55,415 bases of DNA. Source: Hymenobacter terrestris. GTDB lineage: Bacteria > Bacteroidota > Bacteroidia > Cytophagales > Hymenobacteraceae. The notes beneath the pieces are model-generated. The model did no database searches and had not been told where the DNA came from. It worked only from the letters and a program-made list of their open reading frames with translations. Positions 17,868-27,870 of this stretch are shown here, piece by piece; the stretch's first letter is position 1; every line of letters begins with the position of its first letter. Location: contig NZ_JABKAV010000021.1 of NCBI RefSeq assembly GCF_013377905.1, forward strand, positions 1-55,415, read 5' to 3'. Position numbers and translations under genes: made by a program.

Positions 17868-20800
17868 ATGAAAAAATTTCTATTGTCTGTCTTACCGCTA
17901 GTCGCTTTCTCCGCGACGCAGGTGATAGCACAGACCCGGACTATATCCGGCCGGGTCACTGATCGGTCTTCTGGAGAGGGTCTTCCTGGAGTTACAGTTC
18001 TGCTGAAAGGCACGAACAATGGCATTTCAACCAACTCGGATGGATCATACACCCTTACCGTACCCGCCGCGGGTGGGACGTTAACGTTCAGCTCAATTGG
18101 TTTCTCCAGTATCGAGCGCGTTATCGGTACCGAGGCCTCAGTAAACGTTGGGCTGAGCGCCGACTCCAAGGTGTTGAGCGAAGTAGTAGTCACGGCTCTA
18201 GGTATCGAGCGCGATGTTCGTACGCTGGGCTACGCTACCCAAGAGATTAAAGCAGCTCAGATTTCCCAAAAGTCAGAGCCGAACGTACTCAGTGCCTTGC
18301 AAGGCAAAGTAGCCGGTGTGAATATCACCAACGCTAGCGGTCTACCCGGATCTTCTACCAACATCAACATCCGCGGCATTACGTCGCTGGCCGGCAGCAA
18401 CCAGCCCCTGTTCGTGGTTGATGGCATTCCTATCAGCAACGACCTAGACCGGACTAGCAGCTCGCTGTTCGGGGCACAGCAGGCCAACCGGGCACTCGAT
18501 ATTGATCCTGAGAATATTGCCAGCGTCAACATTTTGAAAGGTCCGGCTGCTGCCGCCCTTTACGGGTCGCGGGCTGCCTCCGGAGCTATCATCATTACCA
18601 CCAAGCAGGGGGGTAACATAAACCGTAAGGTGGAGGTAACCGTTACATCGGGCTTTTCTCTGCAGCAAGCATATGGCCTGCCCGATTTTCAAAACGACTA
18701 CGGACAGGGCAACGGTGGCGTCAACCTGCTGCCCAATGGCAATGTCAACCTAGGTAGCGTAAACTCGTGGGGTCCGCGCTTCGGTGCTACGCCAAGCCTG
18801 TCCAATGGTCTGCTGTTCCGTGATGCCGACAACAATATACAGAACCTAGATTATCAGCTTTACGAAGATAACGTTCAGGATTTCTACCGGACTGGTCGTA
18901 TTCTGCAGAATGGCGTGAGCATAACGGGAGGTAATGCCGACCAGAATGTTTCGCTGAACGTTAACAACACTGCCCAGCGCGGTATCACGGAGCGGTCCGA
19001 ACTGAACCGGACCAACGTGCAGCTAGCCGGCAATACCAAGCTGCTCAACAAGCTGCGGGCAGGTGGCTCGGTCAGCTTCATCCAAACCAACCAGGTTGGC
19101 CCGTTGCAGGGCAACGGCGGCTCGCCGTTTGGCCAGCTGATTAACGTGCCCCGCAGCTACGACCTGCAGGGCCTGCCATTTATTGATGCTGCCGGCCGCC
19201 CCGTATTCTTTCCGGGTAGTGAAAACCCGCGCTGGAGTATCGCCCGCAACTCGGTCGCTTCCGACGTAACCCGCTTTATTAACGTAGCCAACCTGAGCTA
19301 CGAGGTAACGCCTTGGCTGAACGTTGCCTACCGGGCCGGTTACGACACGTACACCGACCGGCGCAAGTCAATTACCGATATTTTTTCGCAACGGGCGGCC
19401 ACGGGCCAGGTTATCGACCAGACCCTGTTCCGGAGCGAGCTGAACGGTGACCTGCTCGTTACGCTGAAAAAAGACAACCTCTTCGCGGAGGGCTTCAACG
19501 CCAACCTGCTGCTGGGCCAGAACATCAACCAGCGCCGGGTGCAGGAAGTACTCGCAGTGGGCGACGATCTGACACTGCCTAACTTCTATAACCTCAACAA
19601 CGCCAAAGTATTCTCCAATGGCACAGGAGAATTTTCATCAACGCGGCGAATTTTAGGCTACTACGGGCAGTTGTCGCTGGCCTATAACAATTACCTGTTC
19701 CTGGAACTAACCGGCCGCTTCGACCAGTCTTCGACGCTACCAGTAGCTAACAACACCTTCTTTTACCCGGCCGCCAGCGCGAGCTTCGTGTTCAGCGACG
19801 CACTCAAGATTTCCAACGACATCTTCTCGTACGGTAAAATCCGAGGTAACGTCGCACGAGTGGGCCGCGATGCCAACCCTTACGCGCTCAACACCGTGTA
19901 TACGGTAGGAGGCCAGGGCAACAACGTAGCCAGCTTTACCTTTCCCTTCACCGCCAACGGCAGAACTTACGCGGGCTTCGACATCGGCAACGCGCTGGGT
20001 GGGGGTAGCGTGCTGACTCCCGAATTCACGCAATCGTTTGAGGGAGGCATTAACTTAGGTTTCTTCAACAACCGGGTAACTCTCGACGCAACGTACTTCA
20101 AAACTATCAGCCGCGACCAGATTCTGGCCGTTACGACGGCTCCTTCTACGGGTTTCACCTCGCGGGTTACCAACGTGGGCCGCGTAGATAACAAGGGTTT
20201 TGAGGGCTTGCTCAATGTTACGGCCGTGCGCTCAAGCAACTTTAGATGGGACATCAATGCCAACTTCACGCGCATCCGCAACGAGGTAATTTCTATCGCG
20301 TCCGGCGTAGATGAGGCCGCTATTGGTGGCGCAGCTTTCACTGGTACAATTCCCTCATACAAGGTCGGCTTTCCCTACGGTATCATCCGGGGCAACGCCA
20401 AAGCTCGGGTAACCGACGAGAACAGTCCTTTCTTTGGGCAGTACCTCATCAACCCGGCATCGGGTTTGTTCGCGCCGGAGCTAAACAACCAAGTAATCGC
20501 CGATCCCAACGCCGAATGGCAGGGTGGTATCAACAACCAGTTCACCTTTAAGGGCCTGACAGCTTCCTTCCTGGTAGACGCCGTGGTGGGCGGCGACCTT
20601 GTGTCGTTCTCGTCGGGCTTCTACAAGAGCCGCGGTGCGCTCGAGGAAACCGGAGTTGACCGCGAAGCGCCACGGGTAATTCCGGGAGCCATTGATAATG
20701 GTGACGGCACCTACCGGGCCAACACTATTCAGGTAGATGCGCAGTCGTACTGGCAGAGCTTTGGCCTGCAGAGCGACCTGAACGTGTATGATGCCACCGT

Positions 20801-21035
20801 ATACCGGATGCGCGAAGTATCGCTGGGCTACACCTTACCCAAAACGTTGCTCGAGCGCACCCCATTTGGTCAAGCCTCTATCTCGCTATCGGGCCGCAAC
20901 CTGTTCTTTTATGCGCCCAACGCGCCGATCGATCCGGAAAATAACACGCAGGGAGCCGGTAACATACGGGGTCTAGAACTGCAGGGGGCACCAAGTGCGC
21001 GCAACTACGGAATTAACCTGCGCCTTACTTTGTAA
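17868..21035 (+). CDS. SusC/RagA-family TonB-linked outer-membrane protein
   Basis: 1055 residues. Signal peptide ending VIAQ, then a carboxypeptidase-regulatory-like domain (about 22-105, ISGRVTDRSSGEGLPGVTVL onward), the SusC linker SEVVVTALGI, a plug domain with LQGKVAGVNITN, INIRGITS, QPLFVVDGIPI and the classic NILKGPAAAALYGSRAASGA, and a beta barrel ending YGINLRLTL. Such proteins import glycans or peptides energised by TonB, capped by SusD. It heads an operon with the susD at 21067 (31-base gap) and a lipoprotein. Substrate cannot be deduced: no glycoside hydrolase or peptidase gene sits in the operon. Confidence 0.96.
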   Translation: MKKFLLSVLPLVAFSATQVIAQTRTISGRVTDRSSGEGLPGVTVLLKGTNNGISTNSDGSYTLTVPAAGGTLTFSSIGFSSIERVIGTEASVNVGLSADSKVLSEVVVTALGIERDVRTLGYATQEIKAAQISQKSEPNVLSALQGKVAGVNITNASGLPGSSTNINIRGITSLAGSNQPLFVVDGIPISNDLDRTSSSLFGAQQANRALDIDPENIASVNILKGPAAAALYGSRAASGAIIITTKQGGNINRKVEVTVTSGFSLQQAYGLPDFQNDYGQGNGGVNLLPNGNVNLGSVNSWGPRFGATPSLSNGLLFRDADNNIQNLDYQLYEDNVQDFYRTGRILQNGVSITGGNADQNVSLNVNNTAQRGITERSELNRTNVQLAGNTKLLNKLRAGGSVSFIQTNQVGPLQGNGGSPFGQLINVPRSYDLQGLPFIDAAGRPVFFPGSENPRWSIARNSVASDVTRFINVANLSYEVTPWLNVAYRAGYDTYTDRRKSITDIFSQRAATGQVIDQTLFRSELNGDLLVTLKKDNLFAEGFNANLLLGQNINQRRVQEVLAVGDDLTLPNFYNLNNAKVFSNGTGEFSSTRRILGYYGQLSLAYNNYLFLELTGRFDQSSTLPVANNTFFYPAASASFVFSDALKISNDIFSYGKIRGNVARVGRDANPYALNTVYTVGGQGNNVASFTFPFTANGRTYAGFDIGNALGGGSVLTPEFTQSFEGGINLGFFNNRVTLDATYFKTISRDQILAVTTAPSTGFTSRVTNVGRVDNKGFEGLLNVTAVRSSNFRWDINANFTRIRNEVISIASGVDEAAIGGAAFTGTIPSYKVGFPYGIIRGNAKARVTDENSPFFGQYLINPASGLFAPELNNQVIADPNAEWQGGINNQFTFKGLTASFLVDAVVGGDLVSFSSGFYKSRGALEETGVDREAPRVIPGAIDNGDGTYRANTIQVDAQSYWQSFGLQSDLNVYDATVYRMREVSLGYTLPKTLLERTPFGQASISLSGRNLFFYAPNAPIDPENNTQGAGNIRGLELQGAPSARNYGINLRLTL

Positions 21036-21066
21036 TAGGATTCCACTAGCTTTTCTTCTTCAACAC

Positions 21067-22635
21067 ATGAAATACCCGCAATATATTGGTCTTGCGCTGA
21101 CTGGGATAATAGCTTTTGGAGCCGTCGGCTGCCAGGACTTTCTCGACGTCAACCAGAACCCCAACAACCCCGAGAGCGTACCGCCCTCGGTCCTATTGAC
21201 CAGTACGGCCATCTCAACAGGCTTCAGCGTCGGCAACGAAATCGGCCGGATTACCTCGCTGCTCGTGCAGCATGTGGCCGGAGCCGCTAACCAGGCAGCC
21301 GCTGCGGATGTATACAACATCCGGGGAGGACTCGATAACCAGTGGCAGGGCGAGCTATACGCCGGTACGCTGGAGAACTCGCAGACGATGATCGACATTG
21401 CCGAGCGTAGCAACAGCCCCGCCTACGCGGGCATCGGCAAGCTGCTGAAGGCGTACAATTTCGCTCTGACGACCGATCTGTGGGGCGATATTCCGTACTC
21501 GGAGGCTCTGCGGGGGCTGAACAACCTGCAGCCACGCTTCGATCGGCAGGAGGATATTTATAAGGGCGCGGAGGGAATTCAGAGCCTCGACGCACTGATA
21601 AAAGAGGGCCTGGCCGACCTGGCGAAGCCCAGCGACCTGATGCCTTCGGGTACCGACGACCCCATTTACGCAGGCGACCTGCAGAAATGGGCACGCATGG
21701 GCAACACGCTTCGGCTGAAGCTGGCCAACACCATGAGCCGCCGCGAGCCGGCGTTAGCGGCGACCATCATCAACGAGGTAATCGCTGCCAACAGCGCCAT
21801 TCTGACCAACGCCAACGATTTTGAAGTTCCCTTTGGCGGAGGAATAGGTAACCGAAACCCCATTTACGCGTTCGGCGACGCCAGTAACGGTCAGCGGCCG
21901 CTAGATCTATTTCTGAGCCAGCGCCTGCTCGATAGTATGGCGGCTAAGAATGACCCGCGACTACCCATCTACTTTACCACCACGCGCACTCCGGTGCTTC
22001 CGACTACTGGCGGACCACCAGCCGTGAATGTTAGCGGTACGCGTACGACTATACCGGGTCCGACCGCGGGTACTTTCCTGACCTTCACAGGGCTGCAGAA
22101 TGGAACTGTGGCCCCCCGGCCAGCTACGGCCGACCGTTCGCGCTACAACGCCTTTATCGCAGGGGCGTCTGGGGATGCCCCCATCCGTGTGCTCACCAAC
22201 ACACAACGGCTGTTTATCATGGCCGAGTCAGCGCTGATCCTGAACACGTCTACGGGTGGTAGCTCTGTGCAGGGCCTGTATCAGGCTGCTATCCGGGCTT
22301 CGATGACAAAGGCTGGTATTACCGACCAAGCCGTAACGGACTACTTTGCGGCTAACCCATCGGTAGCAATTCTTCGTGGCTCGACCACGCAGCGGTTGAA
22401 CCAGATTATGACGCAGAAGTGGATTTCGTGGGTGGGCAACGGCTACGAGGCCTACAATGATTACCGTCGTACCGGCTTCCCACGTCTTGCCCTGGCCCAA
22501 AACGCTGAGGGCGACGATCCGAATGTGCTGCCGAAGCGCTTCGTGTATCCGGCCTCCGAGTTGTCGGGTAACGTAGTAAATGCGCCGAACCCGGCTCCCG
22601 GCACTACAGTGCCCGTATGGTGGGATGTTGACTAA
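21067..22635 (+). CDS. SusD/RagB-family surface lipoprotein
   Basis: 522 residues from ATG 21067 (an upstream in-frame start overlaps the end of susC and lacks a signal). The lipobox AVGC gives Cys22, followed by QDFLDVNQNPNNP, the usual SusD opening and compatible with surface export. TPR-type helices run through the body (YAGTLENSQTMIDIA, LLKAYNFALTTDLWGDIPYS), and the ending QKWISWVGNGYEAYNDYRRTG is typical of the SusD-like family 2. Partner of the SusC at 17868, forming the lid over the barrel. Confidence 0.94.
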   Translation: MKYPQYIGLALTGIIAFGAVGCQDFLDVNQNPNNPESVPPSVLLTSTAISTGFSVGNEIGRITSLLVQHVAGAANQAAAADVYNIRGGLDNQWQGELYAGTLENSQTMIDIAERSNSPAYAGIGKLLKAYNFALTTDLWGDIPYSEALRGLNNLQPRFDRQEDIYKGAEGIQSLDALIKEGLADLAKPSDLMPSGTDDPIYAGDLQKWARMGNTLRLKLANTMSRREPALAATIINEVIAANSAILTNANDFEVPFGGGIGNRNPIYAFGDASNGQRPLDLFLSQRLLDSMAAKNDPRLPIYFTTTRTPVLPTTGGPPAVNVSGTRTTIPGPTAGTFLTFTGLQNGTVAPRPATADRSRYNAFIAGASGDAPIRVLTNTQRLFIMAESALILNTSTGGSSVQGLYQAAIRASMTKAGITDQAVTDYFAANPSVAILRGSTTQRLNQIMTQKWISWVGNGYEAYNDYRRTGFPRLALAQNAEGDDPNVLPKRFVYPASELSGNVVNAPNPAPGTTVPVWWDVD

Positions 22636-22671
22636 CACCTCACTTCGGATTCACTTCTTACTTTGCCTCTC

Positions 22672-23250
22672 ATGAAAAAATATCTAGTTAAACTGTGCGC
22701 GCTGGCGGTCCTTTCAACCGGATTGCTGGCCTGCGAAAAGGATTTTGGACCTAACGACCTAGGACCACTCGAAGACAGCATCGCCAACACGCCCGTAACG
22801 GTGACCAACGCCGAGTTCTTTGAGCGGTATCCCGGCGTAACTACTTCGATAGCAGCCGGCGGAAATATTAACATTCAGCTAGCCGTTCCGGCTGGAAATG
22901 TTATAAAGCAGATTACCAAAGTGGCTACGAGTACAGCCACATCGATCAACTTGGGAAATCTGAACTCGACTACTGCTGCTTCGGCTTATAACACAGCTCC
23001 CATTCCGGGTAATGGTACCAACACCATTACTTTCACAACCAACCTGCAAAGAGATTACCTGCCTTACCGGATACGGGTAGGTACATCGGCTGGTCCGGCT
23101 GGCCCTGCAGCTGGTACTCCACCCAGATTAACAGCACCAGTGCCTAGCACCACCGCTGTTCCTACGGATATCGGCTTTTACTTCCGCATTGAGTTAGAGG
23201 ATGGTACCATCCTCATTCCAAGACCAGTACGGGTTCGAGTTATTCCATAG
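22672..23250 (+). CDS. Hypothetical lipoprotein of the SusCD operon
   Basis: 192 residues from ATG 22672 (MKKYLVKLCALAVL), lipobox LLAC with Cys21 and an acidic +2/+3 region (EKD). The mature part is Ser/Thr/Pro-rich, beta-type, with no family I recognise; EFFERYPGVTTSIAAGGNINI near residue 45 looks like the start of a beta-sandwich. It is 36 bases after susD, so probably co-transcribed, as accessory surface lipoproteins in Sus-like operons often are, where they may bind ligand. Its TAG stop shares its last base with the 36-bp hairpin at 23250. Confidence 0.8.
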   Translation: MKKYLVKLCALAVLSTGLLACEKDFGPNDLGPLEDSIANTPVTVTNAEFFERYPGVTTSIAAGGNINIQLAVPAGNVIKQITKVATSTATSINLGNLNSTTAASAYNTAPIPGNGTNTITFTTNLQRDYLPYRIRVGTSAGPAGPAAGTPPRLTAPVPSTTAVPTDIGFYFRIELEDGTILIPRPVRVRVIP

Positions 23251-23326
23251 ATTGCGTAACATCAGTAAGCAAGAAGGCCCCTGGCGATATGCCAGGGGCC
23301 TTCTTGCTTACTGATGTTACGCAATC
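23250..23326 (+). terminator. 36-bp perfect hairpin ending the first SusCD operon
   Basis: Bases 23250-23285 are the exact reverse complement of 23291-23326, leaving a 5-base loop GATAT. The inner part (AAGGCCCCTGGC) looks like a normal terminator stem; the outer 16 bases (GATTGCGTAACATCAG) extend it well past what termination needs and overlap what looks like the left end of the following IS. Confidence 0.8.
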
Positions 23327-24435
23327 AGGTTGACACTCATCTCTTTTAAGAAAGGCATGGAGAGCTGCACGCTGGATTTGTACACGGATTATCTGCTGAA
23401 TTAGACGTGTTTGACGACAGTCACCGGCCTGTCGCAATTGTTGGACGGGGCGTTGAGCCACGACCACATCACCCGCTAGCTGCGCAGTGCGGCCTACAGT
23501 TCGGCTGATATTTGGCGGCAGGTCAAACCGCTCATTCGGCAGGCCGAAGCCCGGCAGCAACCGGACTACTTCGCGGTGCTCATCTTAGACGGTTCGGTGC
23601 TGGAAAAGGCGCATACCGATACCAACAAGCTGATTGATTACCATTGAGACCACAGCCAGCAGCGGCACGTCAAAGGCTTGAATTTCGTGAGCTTGCTCTA
23701 TCAGGCCGGGCAACTGGCGCTGCCGTTGGCCGTTTGTTGAGTTGTTGCGCAAGACCGTAGCCGGGTGGGACGCCAAACGGCAACAGACCAAATACGAGAG
23801 CCCATGCACCAATAACGAGTACGTGCTGCTGCTGCGCGTGGCCCATCAGCAACTGGCCTAATGCTACCTGCTGGCCGACAGCTGGTACGCCTCGGTCGAG
23901 AATATGCACCTGGTACGGGCGCTGGGCCACTACTTTATCTTTGCCTTGGAAAGTAGCCGCACCGTGGCCCTGAGCGAGGGGGCGCGGGCACAGGGCAAGC
24001 TTCAGGCCGTGCAGACGCTCGTTTTTCCCAATGCGCAGTCACTGTTCGTCTATTTTCGGGCCGTCGCGGAGGCGGTGCTCGTGAGCAGGCAAGTCTTTAC
24101 AGACAAAGACGGCAGCTAGGGCGTGTTGTATCTGGTCAGCATCGACACCAACCTGACTCAGGACCAACTCACGACAATCTACCAGAGAAGGTGGGAAGTA
24201 AAAGGATACCATAAGTCGCTCAAACAGAATGCCTCAATGGCCAAATCGCCTACTAAAATGGTGGCCACCCAGGCCAATCATTTCCTAACCGCTGTCTTGG
24301 CTTACGTCAAACTGGAAGTGCTAAAGCTTAAATGCGGGCTCGGCTATTTCCGCTTCAAGGCCTAACGCTACACCGTCGGCTTGGAAGCCATGTATCAGCG
24401 GCTTGCCCAACTCCGTGCGTAATATCCATTAGTTA
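23310..24435 (+). mobile_element. Degenerate IS4-type insertion sequence
   Basis: Contains the transposase pseudogene at 23357-24422. Candidate ends: CTGATGTTACGCAATC at 23311 and, on the other strand, CTAATGGATATTACGCACGG from about 24433; they share (A/G)TTACGCA and are only imperfectly alike. No target duplication was found. It lies between two SusCD operons. Confidence 0.55.
23357..24422 (+). pseudogene. IS4/IS701-like transposase, multiply interrupted
   Basis: Reads as a DDE transposase of the kind found in IS4-related elements: LDLYTDYLLN, LSQLLDGALSHDHITR, a first-Asp segment AVLILDGSVLEKAHTD, DHSQQRHVKGLNFVSLLY, a second-Asp segment CYLLADSWYAS, and the C-terminal YQRRWEVKGYHKSLKQ with the catalytic Glu. 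The frame is cut by TAG (after LLN and after HITR), TGA (after DYH), a frameshift with TGA near 23737, TAA (after HQQLA), TAG (after DGS) and TAA (after RFKA). It is clearly dead, with substitutions far outnumbering indels. It may still separate the two SusCD operons transcriptionally. Confidence 0.85.
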
Positions 24436-24535
24436 TATGTTTGTTTTATCCTTACTTTGCTCGCTCACAGCTTAACTTGGCTGATGTGAAGTTGACTTCT
24501 CAAGCCCTCATCTACTCACTCACACACTCCTTTTT

Positions 24536-27500
24536 ATGAAAAGAAGTTTACTTATCGCACTACCTCTGATAGCTTTCTCGGCCACTCAGGTAGTTGCGCA
24601 GACTCGGACCGTTTCTGGCCGGGTTACCGACCGGAGCACCGGTGATGGTATACCGGGTGTTACGGTTCTTTTAAAAGGATCGACTACTGGTGTATCTACC
24701 AATTCTGATGGTTCGTTTACGCTGACAGTCCCCGCTACCGGCGGCACGTTGGTGTTTAGCTCTATCGGCTTTGTTTCTGTTGAGCGGCCGATCGGAACCG
24801 AAAGCCAGGTGAACATCGGCCTGTCGTCGGACTCCAAGCAGCTCAGCGAAGTGGTCGTAACGGCCCTAGGCGTAAAGCAGTCCCGAGACGAGCAGGGAGT
24901 CGCGGTTGCACAGGTGCAAGGCGGAGCCGTAGTGCAGTCGGGTGAAACCAGTGTCATCACCGGCTTGTCGGGCAAGGCGTCGGGCGTCCAGATCACCCGG
25001 AGCAGCGGCGACCCCGGAGCAGGGGCATACATCCAGATTCGGGGTCAGAACTCGATTACGGGTACCAACCAGCCCCTCATCATCGTGGATGGCGTACCAG
25101 TGAGCAACAGCAACCTGGGCAGCGGCACGGCCGGCGTAGTCCAGCAGTCACGCTTGAGCGACATCAACCCCAACGATATTGAGTCGGTGCAGATTCTGAA
25201 AGGTGCTGCGGCCAGTGCACAGTGGGGCTCGCGGGCTGCCAACGGCGTAATCTACATTACGACCAAGCGCGGCGGCTCGGCCAACGGCAAAATTAGCGTA
25301 TCGTACGGTGCTACCTACTCGGCCGACCGGGTTTCCTACAAGCACGACCTGCAGGACACATACGGACAGGGTACCGGGGGCGTAGCTGCCCTGGGAATCA
25401 GTACGCAGGCCGCCTCTTACGGCGATAAAATTAGCACCCGTAGCGGCGGTCCAAACGAGTTCTTTACCGACCGTGGCTCCTTCCTGGCCCAGAATGGACA
25501 GACGTACTTGCCAATCAGTAAGAAGAATAGTCGCGAGACTTTCGTAGATAAAAACTTCGACAGCGTTTTTCAGACCGGTAGCTACCTAGAAAACAACCTG
25601 AGCCTGACGGCGGGCAACAAGGATGGCAACATCTTCGCGAGTATTTCCGACCTCAACCAGCAAGGCATTATCCGCAACAATTCGGATTACCGCCGCACCA
25701 GCGGCCGGGTGAACGCCTTCCGCAACTTTAATGATATCGTTAAGATTGCCGGTAACGTAACCTACAGTCGCGTATCGTCGAACCGCATTCAGCAGGGCTC
25801 CAACCTGGCTGGTTTGTACCTGGGCTTGTTACGCTCGCCCGCCGATTTTGACCAGAGCGGCTACATTGGTACCTACACCGACCCGGCCGGCAACATATTC
25901 CCGAACCGGCAGCGTGCATACCGCCGGCCGGTTGGCAATAATGCGAACCCGGTCTACAACAATCCGCTCTGGACTATCAATGAGCAGATAAACCCCAGCG
26001 AGGTAGACCGTTTCCTAGGCAACCTGGAGCTGAACGTAAATCCGCGACCCTGGCTGACGCTCACCGTGCGTCCCGGCGTTGATACCTACACTGACAGCCG
26101 CCGGACCCTGTTCCCCATCAATTCGGCGGAAAACGGCGGAAATGGCTCGGCTTCCGAGGAAATCGTTACTGAAACCCAGTTCAACGTGGACGCCTTCGCG
26201 CGGGCAACTCACCAGTTCAGCCCCTTCGTGAGCGGCAACCTGCTGATTGGCACAAACTTCAACCAGCGCGAAGCCCGCAATATAGGGGCCAGCTACCTGA
26301 ACTTCATTCTGGACGTACGCGGCCAGAGCTTCTTTAACAACGCGACTAAAGCCAACGTAACAGCTTTCGACGCGGAAGCCAAGCAGCGCACATCGGCCGG
26401 CTACGCTACGGCGGGCCTCGTGCTGGGCGAGCAGCTCTTTCTGAATGCTACCGGTCGCGTGGAAAACGCTTCGACTTTTGGTCCGCAAACTCAGAGCCGG
26501 TTCTTCTATCCTTCGACCGATTTGGCCTGGCAGTTCTCGAAAGTGGGTGCTTTGGCGAGCAACAATATCCTGAGCTTCGGTAAGCTGCGGGCTGCCTACG
26601 GTGAAGTAGGCTTGCAGCCAGCTTCGGGCAGCGCTTTCGGTATCTACCTGACCCGCGACGTATTCGTGCCAGCTTCTTACACGGAAAGCTACGGTCCCTT
26701 TATCGACCCGGCCGCTTATAACGGAGCCTTTGCACGCAGTTCACTGCGCGGGAATCCGCTACTGAAGCCTGAGCGTAAGCAGGAGGTGGAAGCCGGCCTG
26801 GACCTGCGGTTCATCAAGGACCGGATTAGCCTGAGTGGTACCTATTACCAGAACAAAATTACCGACGCCATTCTGCCCGTGCCGGTACCTGCTTCCTCGG
26901 GCTACACCCAGGAATACGCCAACGCAGCCGAGTTAGAGAATAAAGGCATCGAAATCGACCTGAACGCAATCATCCTTCAGAAGGAAGGCCTCAACTGGTC
27001 GGTCGGTGGCAACTGGACCCGCAACCGCAATAAGGTGAACAGCTTGGCCGGAGCCGAGTCGATTTTCCTTAACGGTTTTGCTGGCACCTCGTCGCGGGCC
27101 GTGGAGGGGCAGCCCGTTGGGGTCCTCTGGGGTGGCCGCTGGGAGCGGAATGAGAATGGGTCACTGGCCCTCGATAATGATGGTTTCCCACAGCCAGCCC
27201 AAACGGAAGGCGTTATCGGCGACCCCAACCCCAAGTGGCGTTCCGGAATAAACACCGCGCTTACTTATAAGGGCATCCGGCTGTTTGCCTTAGTAGAAAC
27301 TTCCTTTGGAGGCGACATCTGGGCAGGTACAGAAGGCGTACTGCGCAATTTCGGTACTTCGACCTACACGGCTGGGGAGGTTACTCTCTCGGCCGCCGAC
27401 GCCGCCGTCACTAAAACCTACAGCGACGCGGGAGCTACCGTAGCCTCGGACTATACGCCGAATGCCGATGGCACTTACACGGTTCGGGGACGGTTGGACA

Positions 27501-27841
27501 ACTTTGGTGGAGGTAACGTATTGCTCGACGAGAGCTGGTTCACCTCTACCGGCAGTGGCTTTGGTCCGGTAGCGGAGCAATTCATACAGGATGCCACCTG
27601 GACCCGCTTGCGCGAACTTACGCTGGGCTATACGTTGCAGTCGGAAGGCTTCCGCAAGCTTACGCGCCTGCAGAATGTAGAATTTACGCTAACCGGCCGC
27701 AACCTGCTGCTTTATACCAAGGAGTTCAAGGGCGTCGACCCAGAGACGAACGTAACAGGCGTTTCCAATGGCCGGGGCCTAGAGTACTTTAACAACCCCG
27801 GCACGCGCTCCTTCCTCGTGGGCCTGCGCATCACTTACTAA
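24536..27841 (+). CDS. SusC/RagA-family TonB-linked outer-membrane protein (second)
   Basis: 1101 residues, same order as the first SusC: signal ending VVAQ, carboxypeptidase-regulatory-like domain (VSGRVTDRSTGDGIPGVTVL), linker SEVVVTALGV, plug with ITGLSGKASGVQITR, IQIRGQNS, QPLIIVDGVPV and QILKGAAASAQWGSRAANGV, then a barrel ending RSFLVGLRITY. The first 110 residues are close to those of the 17868 gene while the barrel differs, so the two are paralogues with probably different ligands. TATGTTTG at 24436-24443, right at the dead IS end, matches the -7 consensus. Operon with the susD at 27871. Confidence 0.96.
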   Translation: MKRSLLIALPLIAFSATQVVAQTRTVSGRVTDRSTGDGIPGVTVLLKGSTTGVSTNSDGSFTLTVPATGGTLVFSSIGFVSVERPIGTESQVNIGLSSDSKQLSEVVVTALGVKQSRDEQGVAVAQVQGGAVVQSGETSVITGLSGKASGVQITRSSGDPGAGAYIQIRGQNSITGTNQPLIIVDGVPVSNSNLGSGTAGVVQQSRLSDINPNDIESVQILKGAAASAQWGSRAANGVIYITTKRGGSANGKISVSYGATYSADRVSYKHDLQDTYGQGTGGVAALGISTQAASYGDKISTRSGGPNEFFTDRGSFLAQNGQTYLPISKKNSRETFVDKNFDSVFQTGSYLENNLSLTAGNKDGNIFASISDLNQQGIIRNNSDYRRTSGRVNAFRNFNDIVKIAGNVTYSRVSSNRIQQGSNLAGLYLGLLRSPADFDQSGYIGTYTDPAGNIFPNRQRAYRRPVGNNANPVYNNPLWTINEQINPSEVDRFLGNLELNVNPRPWLTLTVRPGVDTYTDSRRTLFPINSAENGGNGSASEEIVTETQFNVDAFARATHQFSPFVSGNLLIGTNFNQREARNIGASYLNFILDVRGQSFFNNATKANVTAFDAEAKQRTSAGYATAGLVLGEQLFLNATGRVENASTFGPQTQSRFFYPSTDLAWQFSKVGALASNNILSFGKLRAAYGEVGLQPASGSAFGIYLTRDVFVPASYTESYGPFIDPAAYNGAFARSSLRGNPLLKPERKQEVEAGLDLRFIKDRISLSGTYYQNKITDAILPVPVPASSGYTQEYANAAELENKGIEIDLNAIILQKEGLNWSVGGNWTRNRNKVNSLAGAESIFLNGFAGTSSRAVEGQPVGVLWGGRWERNENGSLALDNDGFPQPAQTEGVIGDPNPKWRSGINTALTYKGIRLFALVETSFGGDIWAGTEGVLRNFGTSTYTAGEVTLSAADAAVTKTYSDAGATVASDYTPNADGTYTVRGRLDNFGGGNVLLDESWFTSTGSGFGPVAEQFIQDATWTRLRELTLGYTLQSEGFRKLTRLQNVEFTLTGRNLLLYTKEFKGVDPETNVTGVSNGRGLEYFNNPGTRSFLVGLRITY

Positions 27842-27870
27842 GTATCAATCCTGATTTTCTTCGGTTTCTT

